64,000 nt of DNA, taken from Desulfobulbus oralis (GTDB lineage: Bacteria; Desulfobacterota; Desulfobulbia; Desulfobulbales; Desulfobulbaceae). The stretch spans positions 2,550,001 through 2,614,000 of the forward strand of contig NZ_CP021255.1 in NCBI RefSeq assembly GCF_002952055.1, given 5' to 3'. The position numbers and the translations under genes are program-made. Below the pieces are notes generated by a model, which did not search any database, was not told where the DNA came from, and saw only the letters and a list, made by a program, of their open reading frames with translations. This document shows positions 42,557 through 50,615 of this stretch, piece after piece. Each line of letters begins with the position of its first letter. Position 1 is the first letter of the stretch.

Positions 42557-45085
42557 ATGCGTTTGTTTTTCCCGCTCCAACCCACTTCCCTGCTGGGCCC
42601 GGACAGCCTTTTCGGCCGTTGGACCATCGGCAGGTTTCAGGCCTTTCTGGGCGCAGGCGGGCTGCTCTGCATCCTGGGCTTTTCCTTTGCACTCATCTAC
42701 CAGATGGTCACATCCAGCCTGAGCGAAGCTTTCGCGCGAAACGCGCAATTGCGCGCAATGGCCCAGGCCAACGCGATCAGCCGTTTGCTGGATGACGCCT
42801 ATCTCGAACTGGAATATCTGGCGCAACGACCCCTTTCCGAGGCAGGCGTCATAGCGCATTTTAATGCCATGCCTGCAGAAAAACGAAATCGTTATGGCGA
42901 GGTGGCCTTCCAGGGCAGGACAAGCGGTGAGTATTTTGTCCTGGTCAATGTCGCCAATACCTTTGTTTCGCTGCCAGCCGGACAGGTTCACGGGAATAAT
43001 GGCGGCATCTTTTCCAGCATCGGCAGCGGGAGCAAGGCCAAAGAAGGCGAGGTACGGGTAGGAGAACCGGTCGAGGCTGCCTATGTGGCCCTGCCGGCTC
43101 CAGGCGGCGCCCGCAGCGTCGCCATGCACGTCATCCGGCTGAGCATGCCGGTGCTTGGGCCGGATCAACAATATCAGGGGCAGTTGGTACTGTCGGTCAA
43201 TTTGCAGGACATGCGCAATATTCTTTCCCTATACACCTCGGACCAGTCGCCGCTCTACCTGCTGCCGCAGAACAACCTCCATAAAAAAAGTTTCATGTTC
43301 GACCTTGCCGGTTGGCTGCTGTTTGAATCGGCCAATGTGGAGGAGCCGGGCATGCCGCTGGCAGTGGACAGGCTGCGCGCGGGTTTGCGGGGCGACGTCG
43401 GCCGGCCCGGGTTTCAGGAAGCCTTCCGGCCGGCCTCCGACTATCATCTGTACTGGACTCTGGTGGCCGATGTGCAGGCCGGGCATGCAGGAAAGATGTT
43501 GAGCTCGGAAGTTTTTGGCAAACCTGATGGCAACAAGCAGGAGTTCTTCCTCAATTACGCCCCCATCGTCTTTCACGGCCACGAGCGTACAGAAAAAATT
43601 GTGGGTGGTATCGGCTGTTTTGACAGCAGCTCTGTACTTGCTGCCGTAAAAGGCAAAATAGTCGTTCATCTCTTCCTGATTTTTCTGGGCATATTTTTTG
43701 TTTTAGTTTTCGTTCTCTACCTTATGGGGCGGCGTATCAGTAAAATTATTGGGAAAATGGCGGGTGAACTGGAAAATAAGATTCACTCCGATGACAGTAC
43801 GCCCTTTGCTCCTGCATCGCCTTATGCAGAATTGAACCGTTTTCAGAAATCGATCAATATTCTGCTCTTACAGTTGTATATGATACGACGGGAAATTCGT
43901 CGGCGGGATACCACAGATGCCGACGAAAGAATGCGGGAAAAGGTCAATCTCGACAAGGTGATTGCCAAAGATCCTGCGCTGAACCCGGTCATGGCGGCCT
44001 CCCCCCTGCACGGTCTGGTGGGTGCGGGACCAGCCATTGCCGAGCTGCGCCAGCAACTCCGCAAGGCGGCAGGCGTTCTGGCCGATGTCCTCATAATTGG
44101 TGAAACAGGCACGGGCAAGGAGCTGACCGCCAGCGCAGTGCACGCCATGAGTTACCGTGCCAAGGGGCCCTTTATTTCCATCAGCTGCGGCGCCCTGGAT
44201 GAAAATCTCCTGATGGATGCGCTGTTTGGCCACGTGCCGGGCGCTTTTTCCGAGGCGCACGGCGAACGCAAGGGCGCATTCCTCGCCGCTTCGGGCGGCA
44301 CCCTGCTGCTCGATGAAATCGGCAACGCCTCCCCCAAGGTGCAGCAGGCCCTGCTGCGGGCCCTGTCCGTGCGTCGCATCGTGCCTCTTGGCTCGGATCG
44401 GGAAATTGCCTATGACGCCCGCGTTATTGCGGCAACCAATGTGGATCTGCTGCAAACGGCGATTTCAGGCCAGGGCTTCCGCGATGACCTCTATTACCGC
44501 CTGGCCGTCATCACCATCAACACGCCACCACTCCGCCGGCGCAAGGAGGATCTGCCCGTGCTGATCCGGCATTTCCTGGAAAAAAACTGCCAGGAGCGTG
44601 GCCAGCCCCCAATCGCTGTGAGCCGCGGCGCCCTGGAAAAGATGTTGGCCTATGACTGGCCGGGCAATGTCCGGGAGCTGGAAAACTGCCTGATTCGCTC
44701 GCTCACCTTTGTTGAGGGCGATGTACTGCTGGCGCAGCATATTCTCTTCAACGAGGCAATGCCGGAAAACCCGGACAATGCCTCGCTGCAGGGCAAGCGT
44801 GCCAGTGGGGAGCTGATCTCCAGACGCCGGCCGGCCGAAGGGGAGGCCACAGTGGCTGCACAGGAAGGGGAGGCGATCGCTCTGAACGAGCGGCAACAGG
44901 CGGTATGGCACCTGATTATGCGGCAGGGCAGCATCAGCCGCAGCGAATATCAGGAAGCACTGGATACGCAGATTTCCGTGCGCACTGCGCAGTACGATCT
45001 TTACGATCTGGTGGAGCGCGGACTCCTGGTGAAGTCTGGCGCTGGCCCGTCCTGCCGTTACACCACGGTTACGGCTGCAGACTAG
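42557..45085 (+). CDS. Membrane-anchored sigma54-activator-like AAA+ regulator
   Basis: The 842-residue protein has TM1 about residues 33-56 and TM2 about 370-392. A ~310-residue periplasmic Cache-like sensor lies between them ('GEYFVLVNVANTFVSLPAG', 'QLVLSVNLQDM'). After a HAMP-like linker comes the AAA+ domain: Walker A 'IGETGTGKELTA' (515-522), 'GTLLLDEIGNASPKVQQAL', 'RVIAATNVDL', 'RDDLYYRLAVITINTPPLRR' and 'YDWPGNVRELENCL'. The GAFTGA loop is GAFSEA at 562-567. The C-terminus is winged-helix-like ('RQGSISRSEYQEALDTQIS'), not a Fis-type helix-turn-helix. GGAGG precedes the ATG. It is divergent from the TSUP operon, which has a sigma54 promoter, so that operon is its likely target. Confidence 0.85.
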   Translation: MRLFFPLQPTSLLGPDSLFGRWTIGRFQAFLGAGGLLCILGFSFALIYQMVTSSLSEAFARNAQLRAMAQANAISRLLDDAYLELEYLAQRPLSEAGVIAHFNAMPAEKRNRYGEVAFQGRTSGEYFVLVNVANTFVSLPAGQVHGNNGGIFSSIGSGSKAKEGEVRVGEPVEAAYVALPAPGGARSVAMHVIRLSMPVLGPDQQYQGQLVLSVNLQDMRNILSLYTSDQSPLYLLPQNNLHKKSFMFDLAGWLLFESANVEEPGMPLAVDRLRAGLRGDVGRPGFQEAFRPASDYHLYWTLVADVQAGHAGKMLSSEVFGKPDGNKQEFFLNYAPIVFHGHERTEKIVGGIGCFDSSSVLAAVKGKIVVHLFLIFLGIFFVLVFVLYLMGRRISKIIGKMAGELENKIHSDDSTPFAPASPYAELNRFQKSINILLLQLYMIRREIRRRDTTDADERMREKVNLDKVIAKDPALNPVMAASPLHGLVGAGPAIAELRQQLRKAAGVLADVLIIGETGTGKELTASAVHAMSYRAKGPFISISCGALDENLLMDALFGHVPGAFSEAHGERKGAFLAASGGTLLLDEIGNASPKVQQALLRALSVRRIVPLGSDREIAYDARVIAATNVDLLQTAISGQGFRDDLYYRLAVITINTPPLRRRKEDLPVLIRHFLEKNCQERGQPPIAVSRGALEKMLAYDWPGNVRELENCLIRSLTFVEGDVLLAQHILFNEAMPENPDNASLQGKRASGELISRRRPAEGEATVAAQEGEAIALNERQQAVWHLIMRQGSISRSEYQEALDTQISVRTAQYDLYDLVERGLLVKSGAGPSCRYTTVTAAD

Positions 45086-45200
45086 GGCGAGTTATGGCGG
45101 TGCAGCAAATGGTAGACCGTGGATAAGGGCACAGCGCGGCCCAGATGCCCATCGAGCGCCTGCCTGATATCCCGCACAGGCAACAGCCGCCCTGGGCGGC
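45082..45200 (-). pseudogene. IS630-like transposase N-terminal remnant
   Basis: A minus-strand frame ending at 45082 encodes 'VRDIRQALDGHLGRAVPLS' followed by 'TVYHLLHRHNSP'. This resembles the winged-helix of IS630-family transposases. A stop lies upstream in frame and no catalytic domain is present. It abuts the 3' end of the AAA+ regulator gene. Confidence 0.4.
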
Positions 45201-45315
45201 TCCTTCGCAGAAAGGGTCAGGGAGAGCGCTTCTTCCCGGCTCATATGCTCATGCCATCTGCCACATCCTGCAGGATGGGCACTGTTACATGGGTGATATG
45301 AAATTGGCATGAGCG

Positions 45316-45439
45316 CTACAGGTTTTCTATGGCAAGGCAGGAGTCGCAGCATTTCTGAACGAGTTCGGCATCATGGGTAATGACCAGCACAGTTTTGCCG
45401 TGGTCTGCAGCATTCCTAAAGATTTCCGCTATCAACACC
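45316..45439 (-). pseudogene. C-terminal fragment of an ABC transporter ATPase
   Basis: The frame runs from the IS4 end at 45440 to TAG at 45316: 'VLIAEIFRNAADHGKTVLVI' then 'THDAELVQKCCDSCLAIENL'. The 'VLVITHDAELV' H-loop is typical of ECF/cobalt-type ABC ATPases. The rest of the gene is gone, cut by the IS4 insertion or an adjoining deletion. Confidence 0.6.
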
Positions 45440-46711
45440 CACTGCTGTCCCACTAAATTTGGAATAGCGATAACTGGTTGTTATGTAATGGTATTTTTTG
45501 TTTTTCCGGACAAAAAAGTTCGTCTAAATCCCGCCGTTCAAACAAATTGAGCTGAACAAGCCGTAAAATCTGCAGGATAGATTGCCCCAGGCGACTCTGA
45601 AATTTGATGAAGGCCACCAGAAGATACGCGCACAACGCGATCCACAGCTGCGTCCGAACCGCGTTCATGCTACCGCCCACGAAGCTCTTCACCTTCAGGT
45701 GCTGTTTGATCCACTTGAAGAACAGCTCCACTTGCCACCGCTCCTTGTACAGTGCCGCCACCGTGGTTGCCGCAATATCCAGGGCGTTGGTCAGAAACTC
45801 GTATTCCTCACCTCTCGCTTCATCCAGAAAGCGGACTGTCCGGAACACGCCCTCCACTCCTCTGAACCGGATTTCCCGGTCTTCCAGGATACCCGCGCTT
45901 TTGCACCCCCGGCGTTTCGCGCCAGGCTGCACCGCAGCACCACGCTTCAGGCGTGTGACGAAATGCACGCCATCCTTCGTCAACTCCTGATACCACTGGT
46001 AATCCGTGTAGCCCCGGTCAAAGACCACCCAGGAACCTCGGGGAAGACGCAGTTCACGCGCCTTGTTGATCTCGTGGACTCGCCCTGCCGTCATATCCAC
46101 GAAGCTGGGCAAATGGCCGTTCGCCGCAAGCCCCACATGCAACTGCATCGCCCCCTTGCTGGCGCGGTACGTGGCCCAGCGAAACAGCGAGAGCGGCAGC
46201 TCAATCACCGTGGCATCAAGGAGATAGACCTTGCCGCCGTCTTTGAAGCGGAACTTTTGGTTGGGAGGCGCAAGCGATTGACAACGAGCCAAAAGCGCTA
46301 CGAACACCTTTTCGAACAGCTAGGCGGGTGTCTTTTCATTAGCCCGCGCCAGACTGGAACGACTGAATGAGCCGAGGCCCAGATGATAAAGTTTGCGACT
46401 TTGCGGTGAAAAGGCATCCACAATGCCGCGTAAACTGTCGCGTCCAGCGAGTTGCCCCACCAGCATGGCCACAAACTGCGTCCACCCAGAAAGGGCGCGG
46501 CGGTGTTTCTTTGGTTGAACCGCCCGGCGGACTTGCTCAAATTCATGTCTCGGAAAAACTCTAAGCAATTGGCCGACAACCGTGCTACAATATCCCATGG
46601 CTTGGACCTCTTTGGTTTTAATGAACTTTTTGCCAAATCCATTATACCACGCCAGGGGCTCCAAGCCTTTATTTTATCCCGAAATCATTGATATTTTGTG
46701 GGACAGCAGTG
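45440..46711 (-). mobile_element. IS4-family insertion sequence, copy 2
   Basis: The element is 1272 bp with the same ends (CACTGCTGTCCCAC at 45440-45453 and inverse at 46698-46711) and near-identical sequence to copy 1. Its left flank is an ABC ATPase remnant and its right flank an IS30 remnant, so the site has been rearranged since, or deletions accompanied insertion. Confidence 0.88.
45453..46598 (-). pseudogene. IS4 transposase with the same in-frame amber
   Basis: The frame starts at ATG 46598 and reaches TAG at 46322-46320 ('ARANEKTPA' then stop), then continues in frame 'LFEKVFVALLARC' to 45453. DDE residues and the YREK signature ('YKERWQVELFFKWIKQHL') are intact. It differs from copy 1 at scattered codons (for example 'FRWATY' versus 'FRRATY', 'NGHLPSF' versus 'DGYLPSF'), so it is not an assembly duplicate, yet the amber is shared. 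Confidence 0.85.
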
Positions 46712-46830
46712 CGCGGCCGGTTATTCAGTTGTTCTGCGGCGTCCGAAACCATCTTTTCCGTGATCTTGTGAAAGCTGCTGCCCCTGGGAAAATACTGCCG
46801 CAAAAGCCCGTTGCTGTTTTCGTTCGTCAT
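46712..46830 (-). pseudogene. IS30 transposase fragment
   Basis: The minus strand encodes 'TNENSNGLLRQYFPRGSSF' and 'HKITEKMVSDAAEQLNNRPR', matching the C-terminal part of the IS30 transposase at 5187-6180 with a few changes. It is cut at 46711 by the IS4 end and at about 46830 by unrelated sequence. Confidence 0.8.
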
Positions 46831-47005
46831 CATTTGGTATGGATTTGATCCCTTTATACTGCAAATCCACACCAAAGGGCGAGGAGCCTTTCTTTATCAC
46901 GTTACCTGCTGTATTATTGTTTTCCCCTGTTCGAGCTAAGCAAAACGATAGATTATCAATATAAAAGTAATAGGCAAATTGAAAAAATCCTCACGAGGAG
47001 GGAGT

Positions 47006-47131
47006 ATGGAAGCCAAGACAGTGCTCTTGCAATCTGCATGCATTCGCCAGGAAATAAGGTGGAAACCCCGCACTCGCCTATCGCCCAATTCTTCGATGGA
47101 GCTTTATTCTTTCTTCCTGCAACATATCTAA
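47006..47131 (+). CDS. Short ORF, 41 residues, possible gene fragment
   Basis: GAGGAGGGAGT precedes ATG 47006, a strong ribosome-binding site. The frame encodes 'MEAKTVLLQSACIRQEIRWK' and stops at 47131 inside the opposing gene's 3' end. It may be the surviving start of a lost gene. No family is recognised. Confidence 0.3.
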   Translation: MEAKTVLLQSACIRQEIRWKPRTRLSPNSSMELYSFFLQHI

Positions 47132-47665
47132 TATCTTACTTTTGGGCATATAAATTTTATGGAAACCTAAATCTAAAGAAGGAACGGAAAGTTCCCTATA
47201 TTGTTCCAATGGCATTGTATCGATTTCTTTTATAGCATCATTCAACTCGAATTCTGTTAGCGGACGGATATTAAATCCTTTTACTGACAATAGTATTCGA
47301 CTTAAACTACTTTTTTCTCGATTTGAAAAATCCTGGAACATTATGTTCTCATTCTTTTCTATAATAAAAATATGATCTTCTATATCGAAAAAATACACAA
47401 CAAGCATACTATTGTTCTTTTTGTTCGGTAAAAACAAGAGTGGGCGGTCAAAAGAATTATAAAGTATTTTCAGATAATCATCCTTATTTTCAGAGATAAT
47501 TTCAATTTCAAAGTTATGGAAAAAGCCGACAATAAGGATTGGAGGAATTTTTAATATAATTTCTGGACTATTTCTTGTAAAAGAAATTTCTTTTTTATAA
47601 GTAAAAAGATATAAGGGAAAAAATAAGAACAGAATACATACAGAGAAATATAATATTCTTTTCAT
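47078..47665 (-). CDS. AT-rich hypothetical membrane-anchored protein
   Basis: The 195-residue protein starts at ATG 47665 after GAGGAGATAATA. It has an N-terminal signal anchor ('ILYFSVCILFLFFPLYLFTY') and a beta-rich remainder ('PPILIVGFFHNFEIEIISEN', 'YFFDIEDHIFIIEKNEN') ending in a charged tail. Codon and base use are strongly AT-rich against the chromosome. Together with flanking IS debris this indicates transfer. No family is recognised. Confidence 0.6.
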   Translation of the reverse strand: MKRILYFSVCILFLFFPLYLFTYKKEISFTRNSPEIILKIPPILIVGFFHNFEIEIISENKDDYLKILYNSFDRPLLFLPNKKNNSMLVVYFFDIEDHIFIIEKNENIMFQDFSNREKSSLSRILLSVKGFNIRPLTEFELNDAIKEIDTMPLEQYRELSVPSLDLGFHKIYMPKSKILDMLQEERIKLHRRIGR

Positions 47666-47791
47666 TATTATCTCCTCATTCACAATGATAACGTTTATAT
47701 CACATCCTAGCACGACCAAGGACAGCAAAATAATGAAAATTTATTGGAGGCACATTAAACACTATTCTTCTATTTATAACTCTCTTGCTTT

Positions 47792-48033
47792 TCATAAAAA
47801 TGAATGATCTGATGGAGCAAAATGCTCTTTATCCGTAAAAATCAAATACGCCGAGTCAAAAGCATGATATTCTTTATGATATTTTCATGCCCTATTAATG
47901 ATGGCACCGTCACTTGGCACAATTTCCATCATTTATCTGAAAAAATCATATTGCCAACTATATTGAAGCAATCATTCCTGAAATATTCAAGCGATTCATG
48001 ATCTTCAATAGTTTCATTTTCTACAGAGATCAT
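47792..48033 (-). pseudogene. AT-rich broken small genes
   Basis: A first frame (48033-47929) encodes 'MISVENETIEDHESLEYFRN' to 'GNMIFSDK' and its stop overlaps an ATG (47932). The second frame encodes 'MMEIVPSDGAIINRA', meets TGA at 47887-47885, and continues in frame 'KYHKEYHAFDSAYLIFTDKE' to TGA at 47794-47792. The composition is protein-like on both sides of the stop, so it reads as a decayed gene pair. About 130 nt on each side hold nothing recognisable. Confidence 0.4.
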
Positions 48034-48167
48034 GGCCCGCACTTTTTCTCCATATCAAATGTATACTTTTTGAGGGAAGCATAATATTTTCAAAGTCATA
48101 TTTGCAATGGCATATGGGGGCTCTTCAACGATCCGTTTCATCAGATAGCAGCGGGCCTGCCGCACCG

Positions 48168-49868
48168 CTACATCTTCTTGTGCTTCAGGATGGCGATCAG
48201 CAGGCAAAAGCCCATGCAGGCGGCGAGCACAAAGCCGAACAGTCCGATCACCGGCACATTGTGCCAGCGGGGCGGAATGCCTGAGAGCACAATCAGCGAG
48301 CTGCCCACAATGAGCGCAGCCAGCACAATGGCAAAGACCAGACGGTTGGTGATGCGTTCGAGCGTCACCTGCAGGGGCATGATGCCCCGGTGCTCGAAGC
48401 CTATGTTGAGCTGCCCGCTTTGCAACTGCACAAGAACGCTGCTCAGGTCATCCGGCAGGGCGCGCAGGAGCCGGAAATAACTGAGGCCAAGGGAAGCCGC
48501 CTCTTCCATGAGCCGGCCCGGCTTCATCCGCTCCAGTTGCAGGCGCTGCATGAAGGGCTGGGCCAGCGCGAAGAGCCGCAGGTGTGGGTCCAGCATCATG
48601 CCCACGCCCTCAAGGGTGCAGAGCGCCTTGATCATCAGATACAGGCTGGGCTTGAAAGACAGATGGTGCCGGTTGACCAGGGTCAGCAGATCCTGGAAGA
48701 TTCTGGCTGCCTCCAGCTTTTCCAGCGGCTGGTAGAGGTAGCGGTCCATAAAAAAGACCAGGTCGCACTCCAGCCGGTCCCGGTCCACCTCGCCCAACTG
48801 AATGGTGGTGCGCAGCACGCCGCCCGCGATTTCATGCTCGTCCCTTTTGACCAGACTCGTCACCAGGGCGGTAAAGTCATCCTGGTCGCGGCGGGACAGG
48901 CGGCCCATCTGGCCGAAGTCGATGAAGCACACCACGTTGCCGGGTAGAATGAAGATGTTGCCGGGATGCGGGTCGGCATGAAAAAAGCCGTGGCTGAAGA
49001 TCTGCTCCATCACGAGATTGGCGCCGCGCCGGGCCAGGAGTGCAAGATCATAGCCCTCGGCCTCGAGCCGTGCCACGTCCGAAGACTTGATGCCCTCAAT
49101 GTACTCCATCACCAGAATGCAGCTCGAGGACAGCTCGGGATAGACCTCTGGCACGTGGATGTCCGGGTTGCCTTTGAACTGCTGGGCAAAGCGCTGCACG
49201 TTCGCGAGTTCGAGGGTGAAATCCAGCTCCCGGTTCAGACTTTCGGCGAATTCTTCCACCACCGTGGTGGGGGAATGGCTGCGCAGCTCCTCCAGATACT
49301 GTTCCATCAGGCTGGCAATGTGGCTGAAAATCTCCAGATCCACATTGATCAGCCGGGCAATGCCGGGCCGCCGCACCTTGACCACCACCCGACTGCCATC
49401 GGCGAGGCGCGCCCGGTGCACCTGACCGATGGAGGCCGCGGCCATGGCCTCGTGCTCGAATTCCGGAAACAGCGTCTCGGCCGGCGCACCGCATTCCCGC
49501 ATGAATACAGCGTCTATTTCCGCCCAGGGCACGGGCGGAATTTTATCCTGCAGGCGGGCCAGTTCCTGGATGTAGGGCGGCGGCAGCAGATCCGGCCGGG
49601 ACGAGAGCAACTGGCCCAGTTTGATGAAGGTCGGCCCCAGCTCCTCAAAGGCCAGCCGGAGCCGCTCCGGCCGGGAGAGCCGCGCCAGCGTGGCTTCGGG
49701 CAGGGCGCCGCCCAGCCGCTGCCAACTGGATTCCAGATACTGGTCGATGTGCAAACGGCCAATCAGGTCGCTGAAGCCGTACTTCAAAAGCACCTGCAGG
49801 ATGCGGTTGTAGCGTTGCAGGTGCCGGTAGGTACGGCCAAAGGCACCCAGCTTGCGCAGGCTGAACAT
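48168..49868 (-). CDS. ubiB: UbiB/AarF-family atypical kinase
   Basis: The 566-residue ABC1/ADCK-type protein has the inhibitory KxGQ motif at residues 83-86 ('GPTFIKLGQLLSSRPDLLP'), the Ala-rich loop 'AMAAASIGQVHRARL', 'VVVKVRRPG' (catalytic Lys), 'NRELDFTLELANVQRF', 'HADPHPGNIF' and 'CFIDFGQMG' (metal Asp). Two C-terminal TMs ('FAIVLAALIVGSSLIVLSG' and 'GLFGFVLAACMGFCLLIAIL') anchor it. UbiB supports ubiquinone synthesis in aerobes; in anaerobes the lipid partner may be menaquinone or another lipid. It follows the phasin-like gene by 18 nt. Confidence 0.88.
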   Translation of the reverse strand: MFSLRKLGAFGRTYRHLQRYNRILQVLLKYGFSDLIGRLHIDQYLESSWQRLGGALPEATLARLSRPERLRLAFEELGPTFIKLGQLLSSRPDLLPPPYIQELARLQDKIPPVPWAEIDAVFMRECGAPAETLFPEFEHEAMAAASIGQVHRARLADGSRVVVKVRRPGIARLINVDLEIFSHIASLMEQYLEELRSHSPTTVVEEFAESLNRELDFTLELANVQRFAQQFKGNPDIHVPEVYPELSSSCILVMEYIEGIKSSDVARLEAEGYDLALLARRGANLVMEQIFSHGFFHADPHPGNIFILPGNVVCFIDFGQMGRLSRRDQDDFTALVTSLVKRDEHEIAGGVLRTTIQLGEVDRDRLECDLVFFMDRYLYQPLEKLEAARIFQDLLTLVNRHHLSFKPSLYLMIKALCTLEGVGMMLDPHLRLFALAQPFMQRLQLERMKPGRLMEEAASLGLSYFRLLRALPDDLSSVLVQLQSGQLNIGFEHRGIMPLQVTLERITNRLVFAIVLAALIVGSSLIVLSGIPPRWHNVPVIGLFGFVLAACMGFCLLIAILKHKKM

Positions 49869-49886
49869 GGCGCTGGCCCGTTTTTC

Positions 49887-50201
49887 CTACTGGTGGTTCC
49901 GGTTCAGCAGCGAGTGCAGCTCGTCGATTTTGCGTTGCAACTCGGCCACATCTTCCCTGGTTGCCAGATCGAGCTTTTTGACCTGCTCCTCCACCCGGCG
50001 GGCCACCCACAGATCGAGCTGCTCGCGGGCCTTTTCGGATCTGCGGCGCAGGCCTTCGACAAAATCAAGCCCCTCCTCCCGGGTCATCCTGCCCTTTTCC
50101 ACGACCTCTTTCTGCAGTTCTTCCAGTTTTTCCTTGGTGAGTGTCGCCACGCCGATGCCAATGTCGAACATGTTCAGCAACAGTTCCTTCATGTCTGCCA
50201 T
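49887..50201 (-). CDS. Phasin-like coiled-coil protein
   Basis: The 104-residue protein opens with an amphipathic helix ('LLLNMFDIGIGVATLTKEK'), then Glu/Lys/Arg-rich helices ('RMTREEGLDFVEGLRRRSEK') and a leucine-zipper end ('VAELQRKIDELHSLLNRNH'). The layout fits the phasin/PhaI superfamily found next to AarF-type kinases. No PHA synthase is in the window, so a scaffold or membrane-associating role with the UbiB-like protein is more likely than granule coating. Confidence 0.65.
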   Translation of the reverse strand: MADMKELLLNMFDIGIGVATLTKEKLEELQKEVVEKGRMTREEGLDFVEGLRRRSEKAREQLDLWVARRVEEQVKKLDLATREDVAELQRKIDELHSLLNRNHQ

Positions 50202-50222
50202 AATGCACTCCTTGTGATAAAA

Positions 50223-50600
50223 TTACAGGTGATTTTTTGCCATGTCCCGGTGCCGGCGGCAGACCGCATAGCCCTTGTCCTGCAGCCATGCGGCCAGATG
50301 CTCCGTCAGCGCCACCGAGCGATGATAGCCGCCCGTGCAGCCGAGCGCAATCACGAGGCTGTCCTTTTTGCCGTTTATCGCCCAGGCTGCACAGACAAAG
50401 GTAAGAAGCCGCTGCAGCAAGGCAAGAAATTCCCGGGTTTCCGGCTGACGCAGCACATAGTCCGCCACCCGCTCGTCGGTGCCGGGATAGGGCTTCAGTT
50501 CCGCCACCCAGAAGGGATTGGGCAGAAAGCGCAGGTCAAATACATAGTCGGCCTCCATCGCGCCGTGGCTGAAACCGAAAGAACTCACCGTAATCTGCAT
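50223..50600 (-). CDS. Stand-alone RapZ C-terminal domain protein
   Basis: The 125-residue protein matches only the C-terminal half of RapZ: 'TVSSFGFSHGAMEADYVFDL', 'RFLPNPFWVAELKPYPGTDE' and the signature 'VIALGCTGGYHRSVALTEHL', then 'VCRRHRDM'. In Escherichia coli this half binds the small RNA GlmZ and glucosamine-6-phosphate. The N-terminal P-loop domain is absent. The gene lies 16 nt upstream of the phasin-like gene's start... on the same strand, with the ClC gene preceding it. Confidence 0.88.
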   Translation of the reverse strand: MQITVSSFGFSHGAMEADYVFDLRFLPNPFWVAELKPYPGTDERVADYVLRQPETREFLALLQRLLTFVCAAWAINGKKDSLVIALGCTGGYHRSVALTEHLAAWLQDKGYAVCRRHRDMAKNHL

Positions 50601-50615
50601 GATGCTCGTCTCCTT

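Noticed and set aside
47885-47887. In-frame TGA as a selenocysteine codon
   Set aside because: The sequence just after it is AT-rich with no stable hairpin, and there is no selenoprotein family match. Gene decay is simpler.
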